From: Pseudomonas sp. CFII64
GTDB lineage: Bacteria > Pseudomonadota > Gammaproteobacteria > Pseudomonadales > Pseudomonadaceae
Direction of reading: 5' to 3'
Length of the DNA: 64,000 nucleotides
NCBI RefSeq assembly: GCF_000416235.1
Contig: NZ_ATLO01000053.1
Coordinates: 62,001-126,000 of the forward strand
Positions 62,040 to 64,000 of this stretch are shown one piece after another (positions within the stretch are counted from its first letter, which is position 1; every line of letters begins with the position of its first letter). The notes beneath the pieces are model-generated. The model had not been told where the DNA came from. It ran no database searches and was given only the letters and a program-made list of their open reading frames with translations. The translations under genes were made by a program, and so were the position numbers.

Positions 62040-63335
62040 TCAAAGCCCGCCATCGGTCATCTTGTACCAGGCAATGGCCGCCGCGACGTACGCCCTGCGC
62101 AGGCCATACAACGGGAACGCCTTGATGTCCGTTGGCGCCACCGGCAACACGTTGCGATCGCCGCTGTGCACGTAACTGGCCAGCGCCTGGCCCATGCGGG
62201 TTTGCAGGCCGACGCCGCGCCCCTGGCAACCGATGTCGATGAGCAGCCCCGGCGCCGGTTCGTGGATGTGCGGAAAGTAATCCCGGGTAATCGCCACGCG
62301 CCCACACCAGCGGTAGGCAATCGGAATGCCTGCGGTTTGCGGGAACAGTTTTTGGACTGCGCTTTCCAGATGCGACCAGTGATCCTTGCGCGACGGGTCC
62401 GGGTCTTGAAAGGTGCCGCGTCCGCCCAGCATCAACCGCCCGGTGTGATCAATGCGGTAATACAGCAACAGGTTGCGCGCGTCCGAGGACACATGGCCTT
62501 CGGGCAGAATCGTGCGGCGCACGGCTTCCGGCAGCGGTTCGGTGGCGATCTGGAACGAGTTGGCATCGATGATGGTTTTGCTCAGCGACGGCCACAGATT
62601 GTCGGTGTAGCCGTTGGTGCACAGCACCACGCGCTCTGCTGAAACCTGACAGCCTTGCGCGGTCTTGACCTGCCATTTGCCGCCGCTGTTGTTGAGTTCG
62701 GTGACCGGCGAGCGCGTGTAAATCTGCACCCCGGCGGCCAGCGCGGCGCGGGCCAGGCCTCGGGCATAGCTCAACGGCTGAATGCCGCCGCCACGTGGGT
62801 CGAGCCAGCCGCCGTGATACTTGTCGGTGCCGAGCAGGCGCGCGGTTTCGTCACGCTCAAGAAACCGCGCGGCGACGCCCTGGGCGTTCCAGTCACGCAC
62901 GCGGCGTTCCGCCAGCTTCAGGGCGGCGGGCGTGTGCGAGCCCTGAATCCAGCCGTTGCGCACGCGGGGCACGTCCATCTGATGCTTGTCGATCAGGTTG
63001 AACACCGCGTCCACGGTGCCGGCGGCGAAGTCGATCAAGGGCTGGGCTTGGTCCGCGCCCAGCTTGGCGATCAGTTCACTGGGGTCATATTTCAGGCCGG
63101 GAATCACCTGGCCGCCGTTGCGACCGGAACCGCCGAAGCCGACTTCCTGGGCTTCGAGCACCGCCACCCGAACGCCTTGTTCGGCCAGATGCAGCGCCGT
63201 GCTCAAACCACAGAATCCGGCACCAACGATCACCACGTCGGCTTGCATGTCCTGCGCCAACGGCTCGCTCGGGGGTGCTTCAACTGCCGTGGCGGCCCAC
63301 AGCGAAGGGGCCAATGGAAAGTATGTACGGGTCAT
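62040..63335 (-). CDS. FAD-dependent amine/amino-acid oxidoreductase (DAO family, gamma-glutamylputrescine oxidase-like)
   Basis: 431 residues. N-terminal FAD motif VVIVGAGFCGLSTALHLAE near 34, the GGSGRNGGQV motif typical of PuuB/OrdL-type enzymes, and C-terminal DIGCQGRGVGLQTRMGQ. Probably oxidises a polyamine derivative or amino acid, feeding nitrogen catabolism with the ABC transporter next to it. Its last about 240 bp are duplicated at 56820-57048, and its stop is the boundary of the island-like stretch, so that stretch was inserted or duplicated without destroying this gene. Confidence 0.87.
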   Translation of the reverse strand: MTRTYFPLAPSLWAATAVEAPPSEPLAQDMQADVVIVGAGFCGLSTALHLAEQGVRVAVLEAQEVGFGGSGRNGGQVIPGLKYDPSELIAKLGADQAQPLIDFAAGTVDAVFNLIDKHQMDVPRVRNGWIQGSHTPAALKLAERRVRDWNAQGVAARFLERDETARLLGTDKYHGGWLDPRGGGIQPLSYARGLARAALAAGVQIYTRSPVTELNNSGGKWQVKTAQGCQVSAERVVLCTNGYTDNLWPSLSKTIIDANSFQIATEPLPEAVRRTILPEGHVSSDARNLLLYYRIDHTGRLMLGGRGTFQDPDPSRKDHWSHLESAVQKLFPQTAGIPIAYRWCGRVAITRDYFPHIHEPAPGLLIDIGCQGRGVGLQTRMGQALASYVHSGDRNVLPVAPTDIKAFPLYGLRRAYVAAAIAWYKMTDGGL

Positions 63336-63352
63336 TGCAGCGAACCTCGCGC

Positions 63353-64000
63353 TTACATCGGATGAAGGACGCGCCGCAGGAAATCCTGAGTGCGAAGGTG
63401 TTGCGGATTGTTCAGGACCTCGGCGGACGGGCCTTGCTCGACCACCACGCCTTGGTCGATGAACAGCACGCGATCGGCGACTTCCCGGGCAAATTGCATT
63501 TCGTGGGTGACCACCACCATGGTCATGCCCGTTTCGGCCAGGCGGCGCATCACGTCCAGCACGTCGCCCACCAGTTCCGGGTCGAGTGCCGAGGTGGGCT
63601 CATCGAACAGAATCGCCTTGGGCCGCATCGCCAACGCGCGTGCAATGGCGATGCGCTGTTGCTGACCGCCGGACAACTGCGCCGGAAAGGCTTCGGCTTT
63701 TTCGGCCAGGCCGACGCTGTAAAGCAGCTCCATGGCGTGTTCGGTGGCCTGTTTGCGGTCTTCCTTTTTGACGTAGATCGGCCCTTCGATCACGTTCTCC
63801 AGCACCGTGCGATGAGGGAACAGGTTGAAGCGCTGGAACACCATGGCCACTTCAGTGCGGATCGCCTTGATGGTCGGCGCCTTGCGGTCGACCTTGATGC
63901 CGTCGATGTCGATCACGCCTCCTTCGTAGCTTTCCAGGCCATTGATGCAGCGCAGGATGGTGGATTTGCCCGAGCCCGACGGGCCGACGATGCAGATCAC
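63353..64000 (-). CDS. Amino-acid ABC transporter ATP-binding protein, 5' end beyond the window
   Basis: The visible 215 residues begin just before Walker A (GPSGSGKST) and include AMVFQRFNLFPHRTVLENV, signature LSGGQQQRIAIARAL, Walker B ILFDEPTSALDPEL and the H-loop THEMQFAREV, typical of the HisP/GlnQ family for polar amino acids. The first about 30 residues lie outside the window. It lies 17 bp upstream of the oxidoreductase gene and is probably co-transcribed with it. Confidence 0.93.
   Translation of the reverse strand: MICIVGPSGSGKSTILRCINGLESYEGGVIDIDGIKVDRKAPTIKAIRTEVAMVFQRFNLFPHRTVLENVIEGPIYVKKEDRKQATEHAMELLYSVGLAEKAEAFPAQLSGGQQQRIAIARALAMRPKAILFDEPTSALDPELVGDVLDVMRRLAETGMTMVVVTHEMQFAREVADRVLFIDQGVVVEQGPSAEVLNNPQHLRTQDFLRRVLHPM

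Noticed and set aside
1..64000. rRNA, tRNA, insertion sequences or prophage modules
   Set aside because: None seen on either strand. The only mobile-type gene is the tyrosine recombinase at 21563-22777.

Overview
The window looks like chromosomal DNA of a fluorescent-group Pseudomonas. Reasons: high GC, many Pseudomonas-type REP elements (the 'gggagcgagcttgctcgcg' type), an OafA-like acyltransferase, a D-rhamnan-type O-polysaccharide gene set and soluble PAS-PAS chemoreceptor genes. This is inferred from gene content; no rRNA or tRNA gene is present to confirm it.

Layout. 0.1-4.6 kb: complete type I secretion system (ABC exporter, adaptor, TolC-like channel). 4.6-14.2 kb: gmd, wzm, wzt, a 1315-residue methyltransferase/coiled-coil/double glycosyltransferase protein and an OafA-like O-acyltransferase. 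14.5-22.8 kb: a very abundant-looking S-layer-like DUF4214 protein, a second DUF4214 adhesin, a headless inverted second copy of the S-layer-like gene, and a tyrosine recombinase. 23-32.4 kb: five more DUF4214 surface proteins (three in a mosaic tandem array), a hypothetical gene, rmd and a small secreted protein. 32.6-35.4 kb: mannosyltransferase-like gene and manC, which with gmd, rmd, wzm and wzt form the GDP-D-rhamnose/common polysaccharide antigen set. 35.5-41.7 kb: catabolic cassette (two SDRs, FAD dehydrogenase, NIPSNAP protein, AAHS-type MFS transporter, AraC regulator). 42-53.2 kb: second surface-glycan block with two pathways: five genes matching the Campylobacter jejuni O-methyl phosphoramidate route (Cj1415-Cj1420-like), and an FdtA/FdtB/FdtC-like set for a dTDP-3-acetamido-3,6-dideoxyhexose, plus GT61 and PhyH proteins. 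53.6-56.6 kb: BdlA-like soluble chemoreceptor and a transmembrane chemoreceptor. 57-62 kb: gene-poor, lower-GC accessory stretch flanked by a direct repeat of the 3' end of an oxidoreductase gene. 62-64 kb: that oxidoreductase and a truncated amino-acid ABC ATPase.

How it may work. The secretion system and DUF4214 proteins sit with O-polysaccharide genes as in the Caulobacter RsaA S-layer locus, where the layer is exported by type I secretion and held on smooth LPS. The main observation is that the S-layer-like gene at 14.5-16.2 kb has one intact head (residues 1-127, DUF4214), while a second, different body lies 5 kb away in inverted orientation without a head. The two are joined by a 38-bp in-frame inverted repeat (36/38 identical), and a tyrosine recombinase lies next to the silent body. 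Inversion of about 6.4 kb would swap the exposed body under one promoter and head. The second main observation is the apparent phosphoramidate modification operon (43.5-48.4 kb) in a Pseudomonas O-antigen region.
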